From: JAKOQB01 sp050258235
Lineage (GTDB): Bacteria; Pseudomonadota; Gammaproteobacteria; Burkholderiales; Burkholderiaceae_F
Direction: 5' to 3'
NCBI GenBank assembly: GCA_050258235.1
Contig: JBLMYK010000039.1
Coordinates: 1 to 28,585 of the forward strand
Length of the DNA stretch: 28,585 nucleotides
Part shown: one piece after another, positions 1 through 6,795 of the stretch
Position numbering within the stretch: position 1 is the stretch's first letter
How the letters are laid out: the number at the start of each line of letters is the position of its first letter
The notes under the pieces: generated by a model
Databases searched by the model: none
What the model was told of the DNA's origin: nothing
What the model saw: the letters and a program-made list of their open reading frames with translations, nothing else
Translations under genes and position numbers: made by a program

Positions 1-1711
1 CGTCGGGCAATTGGACACGCACGATGCCCTGGGTTCCGCTCGGCATCGAAAATTCCCGCACCTCGTGCCCGCGTTGTTCCAGTTGCTCGATCGCCGAGCG
101 ACTGAAGCGACCGGTTTCGAGATCGGTGGGGCCGTTCAGGCTGTCGAAGTTGGGGAGCGAAATCGCCTGCTGAATGTCGAGTTGCCAGTCCATGATGCCG
201 ACCAGCGTCTTGACGACGTGGCCGATGATGAATGGGCCACCCATCGAACCGACGGTGGCGACGAGCCGGTTCGTCGCGCGATCGAACACGAGCGTCGGTG
301 CCATCGATGACATCGGCCGCTTGCCCGGCTGCACCCGATTGGCAATCGGCCTGCCGCCGGCGCTCGGGGCGAACGAGAAGTCTGTCAGTTCGTTGTTGAG
401 CAGGAAGCCGTGCACCATGATCCGTGCGCCGAACTGGTTTTCGATCGTCGTCGTCATCGACAGCGCATTGCCGTTGTCGTCGACGACCGCGATATGCGAT
501 GTGCCGCCGCGCGGCGAAGGGTTGTCGGCGGCCCACGAAACCCGATATCCGGCCGGTATCCCTGGCTTTGCCACCCCCATGCTGCGCGCGCCGATCAGTT
601 TCGCGCGATCGCGCAGGTAGTCGCGATTGGTCAGCGCAAACATGTCCACGGGCACGAAATCGGGATCCGCCACGTACAGGTTCCGATCCGCGAATGCGAG
701 CCGCTCCGCCTCGGTGAAAAGATGCACGGCATCGACCTGCGGGCGCAGCTCTCCGTCGACGACCAGCGGCGGCACCACGCTGATGTTGCGGCTGCCGAAG
801 ATCCCGAGCATCTGTGCCACCGCGATGCCGCCCGATGAGGGCGGCGGCATGCCGCACACGATCCAGCGCTTGTAGGGGGTGCACAGCGGCGTTCGCTCCC
901 TGGCCCGGTAGGTGGCGAGATCGCTCTCGGCCAGCCGGCCGGCGTTGGGTTGGGCGTGCACAGCGCGCACGATGGCGGCTGCAATCGGCCCCTTGTAGAA
1001 CGCGTCGGCGCCCTGAAGCGCGATCGTTCGCAGTGTCTGCGCGAATTCCGGGTTGCGCAGGATCGTGCCGACCCGCTTAGGCGTGCCGTCGGCGTTATAG
1101 AAGTAGGCGCGCGCCGCGGGGTTGCCACCGAGATACTTCTCGCTGGCAAGTTGCCGGTTCAGCAGCGGCGACACCGCGAACCCGCCCTCGGCGAGGCGGA
1201 TTGCCGGCTCAAACAGGCGTGCCCAGGGCAGCCGGCCATGCTGCTCATGGACGGACTCCAGCATGCGCAGCACTCCCGGCGTGCCCACGCTGCGGCCGCC
1301 GACGACCGCGTCGTAGAACGCCATCGGCTTGCCGTTGGACATGAACAGGTTCTCGTCGGCAGCCATCGGCGCCGTCTCGCGGCCGTCGAACGCCTGCACG
1401 CGCTTGCCGTCCCAGTACATCAGGAATGCGCCGCCGCCGATGCCGGAGCTCTGCGGCTCGACCAGGTTGAGCACCATCTGCATCGCGATCGCGGCGTCGA
1501 TCGCGGCTCCCCCTGCGCGCAGAATCTCGCGCCCGGCTTGCGCAGCCAGCGGGTTCGCCGCCGCCGCCATGTGCCGGACCGCCGTCGCTGTCGAGGGTTC
1601 GAGGTGGAAACCCGATACAGCCTCGGGCGCGACGGCGAGATCGACCGGCGTCGCGCAGGCGGCGAGCAACAGCACCACGTACAACGTGATCAGCCGCAAC
1701 GCAGACTTCAT
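1..1711 (-). CDS. ggt: Gamma-glutamyltransferase, putative lipoprotein (3' end cut by window edge)
   Basis: Ntn-hydrolase that transfers or hydrolyses the gamma-glutamyl group of glutathione and related compounds in the cell envelope. About 570 codons are visible from ATG 1709-1711 and no stop is reached, so only a short C-terminal tail is missing compared with the usual length of about 580. The frame contains the autoprocessing motif GGTSHIAVVD, with the catalytic Thr near residue 404 (codon 500-502), followed by NAxSMTTTIE, and later SMAPTLV and VGSMGGP, all typical of the family. The N-terminus reads as a type II signal peptide with lipobox LAAC (Cys19), so the enzyme may be membrane-anchored, whereas most relatives are soluble periplasmic proteins. 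The start is supported by the signal peptide; the ribosome-binding site is weak. The next gene upstream on the same strand is the SDR gene, more than 250 bp away, so ggt probably has its own promoter. Confidence 0.93.
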   Translation of the reverse strand, partial: MKSALRLITLYVVLLLAACATPVDLAVAPEAVSGFHLEPSTATAVRHMAAAANPLAAQAGREILRAGGAAIDAAIAMQMVLNLVEPQSSGIGGGAFLMYWDGKRVQAFDGRETAPMAADENLFMSNGKPMAFYDAVVGGRSVGTPGVLRMLESVHEQHGRLPWARLFEPAIRLAEGGFAVSPLLNRQLASEKYLGGNPAARAYFYNADGTPKRVGTILRNPEFAQTLRTIALQGADAFYKGPIAAAIVRAVHAQPNAGRLAESDLATYRARERTPLCTPYKRWIVCGMPPPSSGGIAVAQMLGIFGSRNISVVPPLVVDGELRPQVDAVHLFTEAERLAFADRNLYVADPDFVPVDMFALTNRDYLRDRAKLIGARSMGVAKPGIPAGYRVSWAADNPSPRGGTSHIAVVDDNGNALSMTTTIENQFGARIMVHGFLLNNELTDFSFAPSAGGRPIANRVQPGKRPMSSMAPTLVFDRATNRLVATVGSMGGPFIIGHVVKTLVGIMDWQLDIQQAISLPNFDSLNGPTDLETGRFSRSAIEQLEQRGHEVREFSMPSGTQGIVRVQLPD

Positions 1712-1735
1712 CGCTGTTTTCGTTGATCCCTGGCC

Positions 1736-1766
1736 ACCGCGCAGCGCGGTCGGTTGGCGAATTATC
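1736..1766 (-). promoter_or_regulatory. Possible ggt promoter/leader: -10-like box plus dyad
   Basis: Reading the minus strand, GATAAT (1761-1766) matches five of six bases of a sigma-70 -10 box and lies about 50 bp before the ggt start. Between it and the gene is a perfect dyad, ACCGCGC-A-GCGCGGT (1736-1750). No convincing -35 box is seen at the right distance, so this is a weak candidate only. Confidence 0.27.
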
Positions 1767-1822
1767 TGGATTGCAGCCACAAGGCGCCGCGCTTTGTCAC
1801 CCTCTTTACTCCCGGGTCCGGG

Positions 1823-1885
1823 TCACTTCGGCTGCATCCGGATGGCGCCGTCCAGGCGGATGGTCTCGCCGTTCAGCATCACGTT
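1823..1885 (-). pseudogene. Fossil 3' end of a second SDR gene (last 20 codons plus stop)
   Basis: This 63-bp stretch encodes exactly the same last 20 residues as the intact SDR gene to its right (residues 234-253, starting NVMLNGETIR and ending RMQPK) and the stop codon. It differs from positions 1969-2031 at only 6 of 63 bases, and all six are synonymous third-position changes. The homology stops abruptly at 1885, and the preceding in-frame codon is a TAG, so it cannot be translated as part of a longer gene. The pattern means the fragment diverged while still under protein-level selection and was later truncated. It is most simply the remnant of a tandem or recombined paralogue. Confidence 0.8.
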
Positions 1886-1897
1886 CTAGCTCCGGCC

Positions 1898-1914
1898 GCG
1901 CGCCGTCGGCGCGC
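1898..1914 (-). terminator. GC-rich hairpin downstream of the SDR gene
   Basis: Perfect 7-bp stem GCGCGCC/GGCGCGC with a 3-nt loop, about 55 nt past the SDR stop codon and between that gene and the SDR fossil. There is no T-tract on either strand, so if it ends transcription it is not a canonical intrinsic terminator. Confidence 0.3.
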
Positions 1915-1968
1915 TTGACCCGCGGCGCAGGTCAGCCTCTGCTGAAACGTGATGTGCCTGCTTTCTGC

Positions 1969-2730
1969 TCATTTGGGTTGCATGCGGATAGCGCCGTCCA
2001 GACGGATGGTCTCGCCGTTCAGCATCACGTTTTCGAAGATTGCTCTTACCAGTTGGGCGTACTCGTCCGGCCTGCCGAGGCGGGACGGGAAGGGCACCTG
2101 CTTGCCGAGCGAATCCTGCAGCTCCTGCGGCATGCCGAGCAGCATCGGCGTGGCGAAGATGCCCGGCGCAATCGTCACGCAACGGATGCCGCTGCGCGAC
2201 AGGTCACGCGCGATCGGCAGCGTCATGCCGACGATGCCGCCCTTCGAAGCCGAGTACGCGGCCTGGCCGATCTGGCCGTCGAACGCCGCCACCGATGCGG
2301 TGTTGACCAGCACCCCGCGCTCGCCGTCGCTGGTCGCGTCCTGCTTCGACATCGCGTCGGCGGCAAGTCGGATCATGTTGAACGTGCCGACCAGATTGAT
2401 CGAGATCACGCGCGCGAATGCATCGAGTCGGTGCGGCCCGTCCTTGCCGATCGTCTTCTCGCCGATCGCGATACCGGCGCAATTGACCAGCCCGCGCAGG
2501 GTGCCCATCGACAGCGCGGCGCTGACGGCGGCTTTCCCGTCGGCCTCGTTGCCGACATCGCACCGGACGAAGCGCGCGCCTGCGAGTTCCCGCGCGAGAG
2601 CTTCTCCCTTGTCGGCTTGTACGTCGGCGATCACGACCTTGCCGCCGTTGGCGGCGATCATGCGCGACGTCGCGCCGCCGAGTCCCGACGCGCCGCCGGT
2701 AACGATGAAAACGTTGTTGCGGATCTCCAT
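1969..2730 (-). CDS. SDR-family 3-hydroxyacyl-CoA dehydrogenase-like oxidoreductase
   Basis: Classical short-chain dehydrogenase of 253 residues, cytoplasmic and NAD-dependent, resembling the type II 3-hydroxyacyl-CoA dehydrogenase (HSD17B10-like) branch that oxidises beta-hydroxyacyl-CoA in beta-oxidation or branched-chain amino-acid breakdown. Visible motifs are the cofactor loop TGGASGLG (11-18), the acidic residue of VIADV typical of NAD preference, NCAG (83-86), and the catalytic Ser146, Tyr159 and Lys163 in YSASK. The PG motif (189-190) follows. The start at 2728-2730 is supported by GAGGA five bases upstream, which lies inside a strong hairpin. The neighbouring acyl-CoA transferase suits a fatty-acid or ketone-body role, but the precise substrate is inferred. 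The last 20 codons are duplicated at 1823-1885. Confidence 0.93.
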   Translation of the reverse strand: MEIRNNVFIVTGGASGLGGATSRMIAANGGKVVIADVQADKGEALARELAGARFVRCDVGNEADGKAAVSAALSMGTLRGLVNCAGIAIGEKTIGKDGPHRLDAFARVISINLVGTFNMIRLAADAMSKQDATSDGERGVLVNTASVAAFDGQIGQAAYSASKGGIVGMTLPIARDLSRSGIRCVTIAPGIFATPMLLGMPQELQDSLGKQVPFPSRLGRPDEYAQLVRAIFENVMLNGETIRLDGAIRMQPK

Positions 2731-2734
2731 TGCG

Positions 2735-2759
2735 TCCTCGCTGGATTGACCAGCGAGGA
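2735..2759 (-). promoter_or_regulatory. 10-bp hairpin enclosing the Shine-Dalgarno of the SDR gene
   Basis: Perfect inverted repeat TCCTCGCTGG (2735-2744) / CCAGCGAGGA (2750-2759) with a 5-nt loop. On the minus-strand transcript the 3' arm contains the ribosome-binding site GAGGA, and only CGCA separates it from the SDR start codon. Folding would mask ribosome binding. It also sits 39 nt after the stop of the upstream secreted-protein gene, so it could act as a terminator or RNA-end stabiliser; no T-tract follows. Confidence 0.6.
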
Positions 2760-2797
2760 TTCTAGAACCGCGGCGATGGCCGCGCCGGAGTTACGGC

Positions 2798-3265
2798 TCA
2801 GCGCACCGCGCAGCGCGCGTGAACCCACAGGCTGCCGCGGAATTCTCCACTGGCATCGATGCGGGTGCGCAACCGGATGATCGGAGCGACGCAGTCTTGC
2901 GCATCGATTCCGAGGTCGCTCATCCAGGCGCGCATCGTTTCGGACGAGAACCCGAGCGCGTAGTGCGGGCGGAACCGCTCGGCTCCGACACCGTACGACG
3001 GCATTGCGATCAGGCTGACGCGCGTGGCGACCGTCTCCCATGATCTGCCGTCCGGCGGCGCTGCCGACAAGGTGGCCGGCGGTACAGAGCTTGCGGTCAT
3101 CCGAGGTTCGGGCAGGGCGGCTTGCGCGCTGCGAAACCAGATTGCGGTGCTCAGCGGGTCGTCCGCGGGGGCGTGCAGCTGAGCCGCTGCGCGCTGTCCG
3201 CAGCCGATCGCAATCGCGCCAGCGATGGCAATGATCGGAAGTGCTCGGGTTGCGCGATCCTGCAT
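2798..3265 (-). CDS. Small secreted protein of unknown function
   Basis: I do not recognise this 155-residue protein. It starts with a probable type I signal peptide: basic MQDRATR, a hydrophobic core at about residues 8-21 (ALPIIAIAGAIAIG), and a likely cleavage after Ala28 in RAAAQ. The predicted mature part has two cysteines (125 and 152), which could form a disulphide in the periplasm, and a C-terminal stretch of short beta-like segments (RLRTRID, GEFRGSLWVHA). The ATG at 3263-3265 is chosen because CGGAG lies six bases upstream and because the signal peptide begins there; the reading frame extends further but without signal-like sequence. It is divergent from the CoA-transferase gene, sharing a 154-bp intergenic region, and is followed 67 bp later by the SDR gene on the same strand. 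Confidence 0.72.
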   Translation of the reverse strand: MQDRATRALPIIAIAGAIAIGCGQRAAAQLHAPADDPLSTAIWFRSAQAALPEPRMTASSVPPATLSAAPPDGRSWETVATRVSLIAMPSYGVGAERFRPHYALGFSSETMRAWMSDLGIDAQDCVAPIIRLRTRIDASGEFRGSLWVHARCAVR

Positions 3266-3419
3266 GGCGGCTCCGGGCGGCAACGGACAGCACCAATATC
3301 TTCGAGGTGCGGCGTCTGCACAACCATGCGAAATCATGAGAGGCCAGTCCGGTTTGTGCTTCAATCTTCCGTGCGTGAGGACCTGCTTCCTGCATGAAGC
3401 GTTCGTATAAGGAGAATCG

Positions 3420-5423
3420 ATGAGCAGCCATGGACGTGAGTTGCTGACGGCACTGCGTACCTTCGAGAAGGGCAAGATCGTCACCGCGCGCGAAGCGGTG
3501 CAGCTGATCCAGGACGGCGATGCCATCGCTACCGGAGGGTTCGTCGGCATCGGCTTTCCGGAGAACATTGCCGTTGCACTCGAGCAGCGTTTTCTCGAAT
3601 CGAGCGAGCAGGGCCCTGAAGGCACCGGCCGGCCGACGGACCTGACGCTGATCTATGCCGCGGGTCAGGGCGACGGCAAGGAGCGCGGACTGAATCATCT
3701 GGGCCACCGCGGACTGCTGAAGCGCGTGATCGGCGGCCACTGGGGGCTGGTGCCCAAAGTGCAGCGTCTCGCCGTGGCCAACGAGATCGAGGCCTACAAC
3801 CTGCCGCAGGGCGTGATCACGCACCTGTTCCGCGATTCGGCCGCCGGCAAGCCCGGCCACCTGACGCGCATCGGTCTCGGCACCTTCGTCGATCCGCGAC
3901 TCGGCGGCGGCAAGATCAACGAGCGCACCAAGGATGATCTGGTCACGCTGATGCACGTCAATGGCGAGGAATACCTGTTCTACAAGTCGCTCCACATCGA
4001 TGTCGGCATCGTGCGCGGGACGACCGCCGACGTCGACGGCAACATCACGATGGAGAGAGAAGCGCTGACGCTCGAGGCGCTCGCGATCGCGATGGCGGCG
4101 CGCAATTCCGGCGGCATTGTCATCGTGCAGGTCGAGCGCATCGCCGAGCGCGGATCGCTGAACCCGCGCCAGGTGAAGATCCCGGGCGTGCTGGTCGATT
4201 GCGTGGTCGTGGCGGAGAAGCCGGAGTACCACCATCAGACGTTCGCCGAGCCGTACAGCCCGGCGTTCGCCGGCGAGATCCGCGTGCCGGCATCGATGGT
4301 TGAGCCGATGGCGATGAGCGAGCGCAAGATCATCGCGCGCCGGGCCGCGCTGGAACTGAAGGCCAACAGTGTCGTCAACCTCGGCATCGGGATGCCCGAG
4401 GGAGTGTCGGGTGTGGCCGCCGAAGAAAAGGTGATCGACCTGCTGACGCTGACCGCCGAGCCGGGCGTGATCGGCGGCATCCCGGCGTCGGGACTGAACT
4501 TCGGCGCCGCCGTGAACACGCAGGCGATCATCGACCAGCCCTATCAGTTCGATTTCTACGACGGAGGTGGACTCGACCTGGCATTCCTCGGGCTCGCGCA
4601 GGCCGACCGGATGGGCAACCTCAACGTCAGCAGATTCGGGCCCCGGCTGGCGGGTGCGGGCGGCTTCATCAACATTTCGCAATCGGCCAAGAGCGTGGTG
4701 TTCGTCGGCACGTTCACCGCGGGCGACCTGCGCGTCGGCCTGGTCGACGGCAGACTGGTCCTGCACAACGACAACGGGCCGAGGAAATTCGTGCACGAAG
4801 TCGAGCACCGCACCTTCTCGGGACCGTATGCAATCAAACGCGGCCAGTCGGTCCTGTACGTGACTGAGCGCTGCGTGTTCCGGCTGACCGAAGACGGCAT
4901 GGAACTCGCCGAGGTCGCGCCCGGCATCGACATCGAGCGCGACATCCTGGCGAAGATGGACTTCCGGCCGGTGATCCCTGGTGAGCCGGCGCTGATGGAA
5001 GCGGCGATCTTCCGCAGCGAACCGATGGGACTGCGCGAGCGGATGCTCGCCGTTCCGCTGTCGGCGCGCTTCGCCTACGACGACCAGCAGAACATCCTGT
5101 TCATCAACTTCGAGCGGCTGCGGGTCGCCACCCAGGCCGACGTGGACGCGATCGAGCGCGAGGTCGAGGCGCACCTGCGGCCGATTGGCCATCGCGTGTA
5201 CGCGATCGTCAACTACGACAATTTCGAGCTCTCGCCGGCGATCGAAGACGCCTATGCGGCGATGGTCAAATCGCTGGAGGAACGCTACTACGACGGCGTG
5301 TCGCGCTACACCACGTCGGGCTTCCTGCGCGCCAAGCTCGGCACGGCACTGAAGCGCCGCGGCGTGGCGCCGCACGTGTACGAGTCGCCACAGGATGCGC
5401 TCAAACACGTGCGCGATGTCTGA
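3420..5423 (+). CDS. Acyl-CoA:acetate/3-ketoacid CoA-transferase, alpha-beta fused, with C-terminal extension
   Basis: Class I CoA-transferase that moves CoA between short-chain acyl-CoA and free carboxylic acids, cytoplasmic, of the YdiF/propionate CoA-transferase branch in which both subunits are fused. The alpha-like half carries the CoA-loop sequence GGFVGIGFPE near residue 40 and the beta-like half starts near residue 300 (ARRAALELK, NLGIGMPEG). The catalytic glutamate is Glu347 in AEPGVIGGIP. YdiF-type enzymes end near residue 530; here about 130 further residues (from about 536, GLRERML, to the end) form an additional predicted alpha/beta unit. Start choice is firm: AAGGAG (3409-3414) lies five bases before the ATG. 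A hairpin follows directly after the stop. With the neighbouring SDR it suggests short-chain acyl or ketoacid metabolism; the actual acyl donor is unknown. Confidence 0.9.
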   Translation: MSSHGRELLTALRTFEKGKIVTAREAVQLIQDGDAIATGGFVGIGFPENIAVALEQRFLESSEQGPEGTGRPTDLTLIYAAGQGDGKERGLNHLGHRGLLKRVIGGHWGLVPKVQRLAVANEIEAYNLPQGVITHLFRDSAAGKPGHLTRIGLGTFVDPRLGGGKINERTKDDLVTLMHVNGEEYLFYKSLHIDVGIVRGTTADVDGNITMEREALTLEALAIAMAARNSGGIVIVQVERIAERGSLNPRQVKIPGVLVDCVVVAEKPEYHHQTFAEPYSPAFAGEIRVPASMVEPMAMSERKIIARRAALELKANSVVNLGIGMPEGVSGVAAEEKVIDLLTLTAEPGVIGGIPASGLNFGAAVNTQAIIDQPYQFDFYDGGGLDLAFLGLAQADRMGNLNVSRFGPRLAGAGGFINISQSAKSVVFVGTFTAGDLRVGLVDGRLVLHNDNGPRKFVHEVEHRTFSGPYAIKRGQSVLYVTERCVFRLTEDGMELAEVAPGIDIERDILAKMDFRPVIPGEPALMEAAIFRSEPMGLRERMLAVPLSARFAYDDQQNILFINFERLRVATQADVDAIEREVEAHLRPIGHRVYAIVNYDNFELSPAIEDAYAAMVKSLEERYYDGVSRYTTSGFLRAKLGTALKRRGVAPHVYESPQDALKHVRDV

Positions 5424-5438
5424 CCCGGCGCGGCCGGG
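5424..5438 (+). terminator. Hairpin abutting the CoA-transferase stop codon
   Basis: CCCGGC-GCG-GCCGGG, a perfect 6-bp GC-only stem that begins at the first base after the TGA. No T-tract follows, so it is a transcript-end or pause candidate rather than a canonical terminator. The methyltransferase begins 74 bp further on. Confidence 0.35.
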
Positions 5439-5511
5439 CCCAGAGACGGCGGCCAGGGCGCGTGCGCTGTACGCCGTGAACGTCGCGCGCGGCGGCGCTT
5501 GAGCAGAGGCG

Positions 5512-6249
5512 ATGAACGACGACGTCTACTACCAGCCGGACCTGGCCTGGGTGCACCACGCCGGCTACTCGCAGCACGTGGAGAACACCTGGCCCGGCAT
5601 CAGGGCGTGGCTGCGCACGGCGGGGCTCTATGACGGCGCGCGTGTGCTCGACATCGGCTGCGGCAGCGGTCTGCTCGCGCGCCGCCTGGTCGACGCCGGC
5701 TTTGTGGTGCACGGCATCGACGCCTCGCCGGCGATGGTCGCGCTGGCGCGCCAGCATGCGCCGGAGGCGAGTTTCGGCGTCGTGCGCCTGCCGGCCGGAG
5801 CCGGCGACACGCTGCCCGTCGCCGATGTGGTCGTGTCCACCGGGCACGTGCTCAACTACCTTGACACGCAGGCCGACATCGCGCGCGCACTGGGTCAGAT
5901 GGCGTGCGCCGTGCGCGCCGGCGGCGTGCTGGCGATCGACCTGATGACCGAGCGCTTTGTCCAGGCACGCGATGTCGGCGCCGTTCATGCGAAGGTCGAA
6001 GGCGACTGGGCGATCGTCACCCGCTTCTCAAGGCCGCAGGCGTACCGCTTCGACCGCCATATCACCGTGTTCCGGCGCGACAGCGACGTGTGGCGGCGCA
6101 GCGACGAACACCACCGCAACGTGACGTTCGAAGCGGAGGACGCACTGCGCATCCTGCGCGACTGCGGCGTGGACGCGCAGGTGCGGCCGGCGTTCGGCGA
6201 AGAGGCGCTGCCGGAGGGCCTGGTTGTGCTGGCCGGCGTTCGGCGCTGA
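5512..6249 (+). CDS. Class I SAM-dependent methyltransferase
   Basis: A 245-residue cytoplasmic protein with a Rossmann-type methyltransferase domain. Motif I, VLDIGCGSG (45-53), binds S-adenosylmethionine; the acidic residue at the end of strand 2 is in HGIDASPAM; post-motif segments VADVVVSTGHVLNYL and RAGGVLAIDLM correspond to motifs II-III. The remaining C-terminal half (FDRHITVFRR and on) resembles the beta-rich cap of small-molecule methyltransferases related to Methyltransf_11/25 families. The methyl acceptor cannot be read from the sequence. The start at 5512 has GCAGAGG just upstream and fits the domain. It lies 88 bp after the CoA-transferase and may share its transcript; the next gene on this strand is preceded by a structured leader. 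Confidence 0.88.
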   Translation: MNDDVYYQPDLAWVHHAGYSQHVENTWPGIRAWLRTAGLYDGARVLDIGCGSGLLARRLVDAGFVVHGIDASPAMVALARQHAPEASFGVVRLPAGAGDTLPVADVVVSTGHVLNYLDTQADIARALGQMACAVRAGGVLAIDLMTERFVQARDVGAVHAKVEGDWAIVTRFSRPQAYRFDRHITVFRRDSDVWRRSDEHHRNVTFEAEDALRILRDCGVDAQVRPAFGEEALPEGLVVLAGVRR

Positions 6250-6250
6250 A

Positions 6251-6347
6251 CTCTCCTGTGGGGAGGGCTTGGGAATAAGTCGGGGCGGCGCGCTGTTTAT
6301 CGCGCAGTTTCCGCTGTCCCGCCCAACACCTGCCACAGGAGTCCTGA
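6251..6347 (+). promoter_or_regulatory. Structured leader of the COG4315 lipoprotein gene, Shine-Dalgarno in a long-range complement
   Basis: CTCCTGTGG (6253-6261), just after the methyltransferase stop, is the exact reverse complement of CCACAGGAG (6333-6341), which includes the ribosome-binding site AGGAG of the lipoprotein gene. Inside this pair are GGGCGG (6283-6288) / CCGCCC (6319-6324) and a short GCGC/GCGC stem, giving a nested fold. An alternative local hairpin CTCTCC-TGT-GGGGAG (6251-6265) competes with the outer pairing. GGAATAA near 6272 might be a -35 box for an ECF sigma factor; this is only a guess. Confidence 0.42.
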
Positions 6348-6731
6348 ATGCGCCTTTCCACGTCCCTCGGATTCATCACGCTGCTGGGTATTGCCGGCTG
6401 CGCTTCGTACGGTTCAATGGCCATGTCGCCCGCCAAGGTCGCCGATGGCGCCCTCGTCGATTCGAACGGAATGACGCTGTATGTATTCGACAAGGATCCC
6501 GCCGGCAGCGGCAAGAGCGCGTGCAATGGTCCGTGCGCTGCGAACTGGCCGCCGCTTGCGGCCGACGCCAGCGCAGCCGCGATGGGCGGGTACAGCGTGA
6601 TCATGCGCGACGACGGCTCCCGGCAATGGGCCTACAACGGCAAGCCGCTGTATCGCTGGATCAAGGACCAGAAGCCAGGGGATCGCACCGGCGACGGATT
6701 CAACAACGTCTGGCACGTTGCCAAGCCGTAA
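6348..6731 (+). CDS. COG4315 secreted-repeat lipoprotein
   Basis: A 127-residue envelope lipoprotein of the PF03640 (Lipoprotein_15, COG4315) family. The N-terminus is a type II signal peptide with lipobox IAGC, giving a lipidated Cys18. Two repeats follow: the first has the family pattern LVDSNGMTLYVFDKD with the hallmark CNGPCAANWPP (about residues 59-69), the second has MRDDGSRQWAYNGKPLYRW. Members are common in proteobacterial envelopes, and their function is not established. Start choice is supported by AGGAG seven bases upstream. It sits between a methyltransferase and the adenosine-kinase-like gene on the same strand, each flanked by hairpins, so co-transcription with separate translational control is possible. 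Confidence 0.9.
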   Translation: MRLSTSLGFITLLGIAGCASYGSMAMSPAKVADGALVDSNGMTLYVFDKDPAGSGKSACNGPCAANWPPLAADASAAAMGGYSVIMRDDGSRQWAYNGKPLYRWIKDQKPGDRTGDGFNNVWHVAKP

Positions 6732-6760
6732 CTTCAAGCTCGCTTCCCGGCGCCAGCCTA

Positions 6761-6787
6761 TCCTTCGGTTCTCGGCAAACCGAAGGA
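6761..6787 (+). promoter_or_regulatory. 10-bp hairpin overlapping the Shine-Dalgarno of the adenosine-kinase-like gene
   Basis: Perfect inverted repeat TCCTTCGGTT (6761-6770) / AACCGAAGGA (6778-6787) with a 7-nt loop. The 3' arm contains AAGGA of the ribosome-binding site AAGGAGG (6783-6789), seven bases before the ATG at 6796. Folding would therefore block translation of the downstream gene. It begins 29 nt after the lipoprotein stop, the usual place for a terminator, but the bases after it (GGCCGCGC) are not a T-tract. Confidence 0.62.
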
Positions 6788-6795
6788 GGCCGCGC

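Noticed and set aside
2658..5408. A 916-residue open frame antisense to the CoA-transferase gene
   Set aside because: It overlaps two well-supported genes on both strands and lacks a ribosome-binding site or known motif; long antisense frames are expected in high-GC coding sequence.
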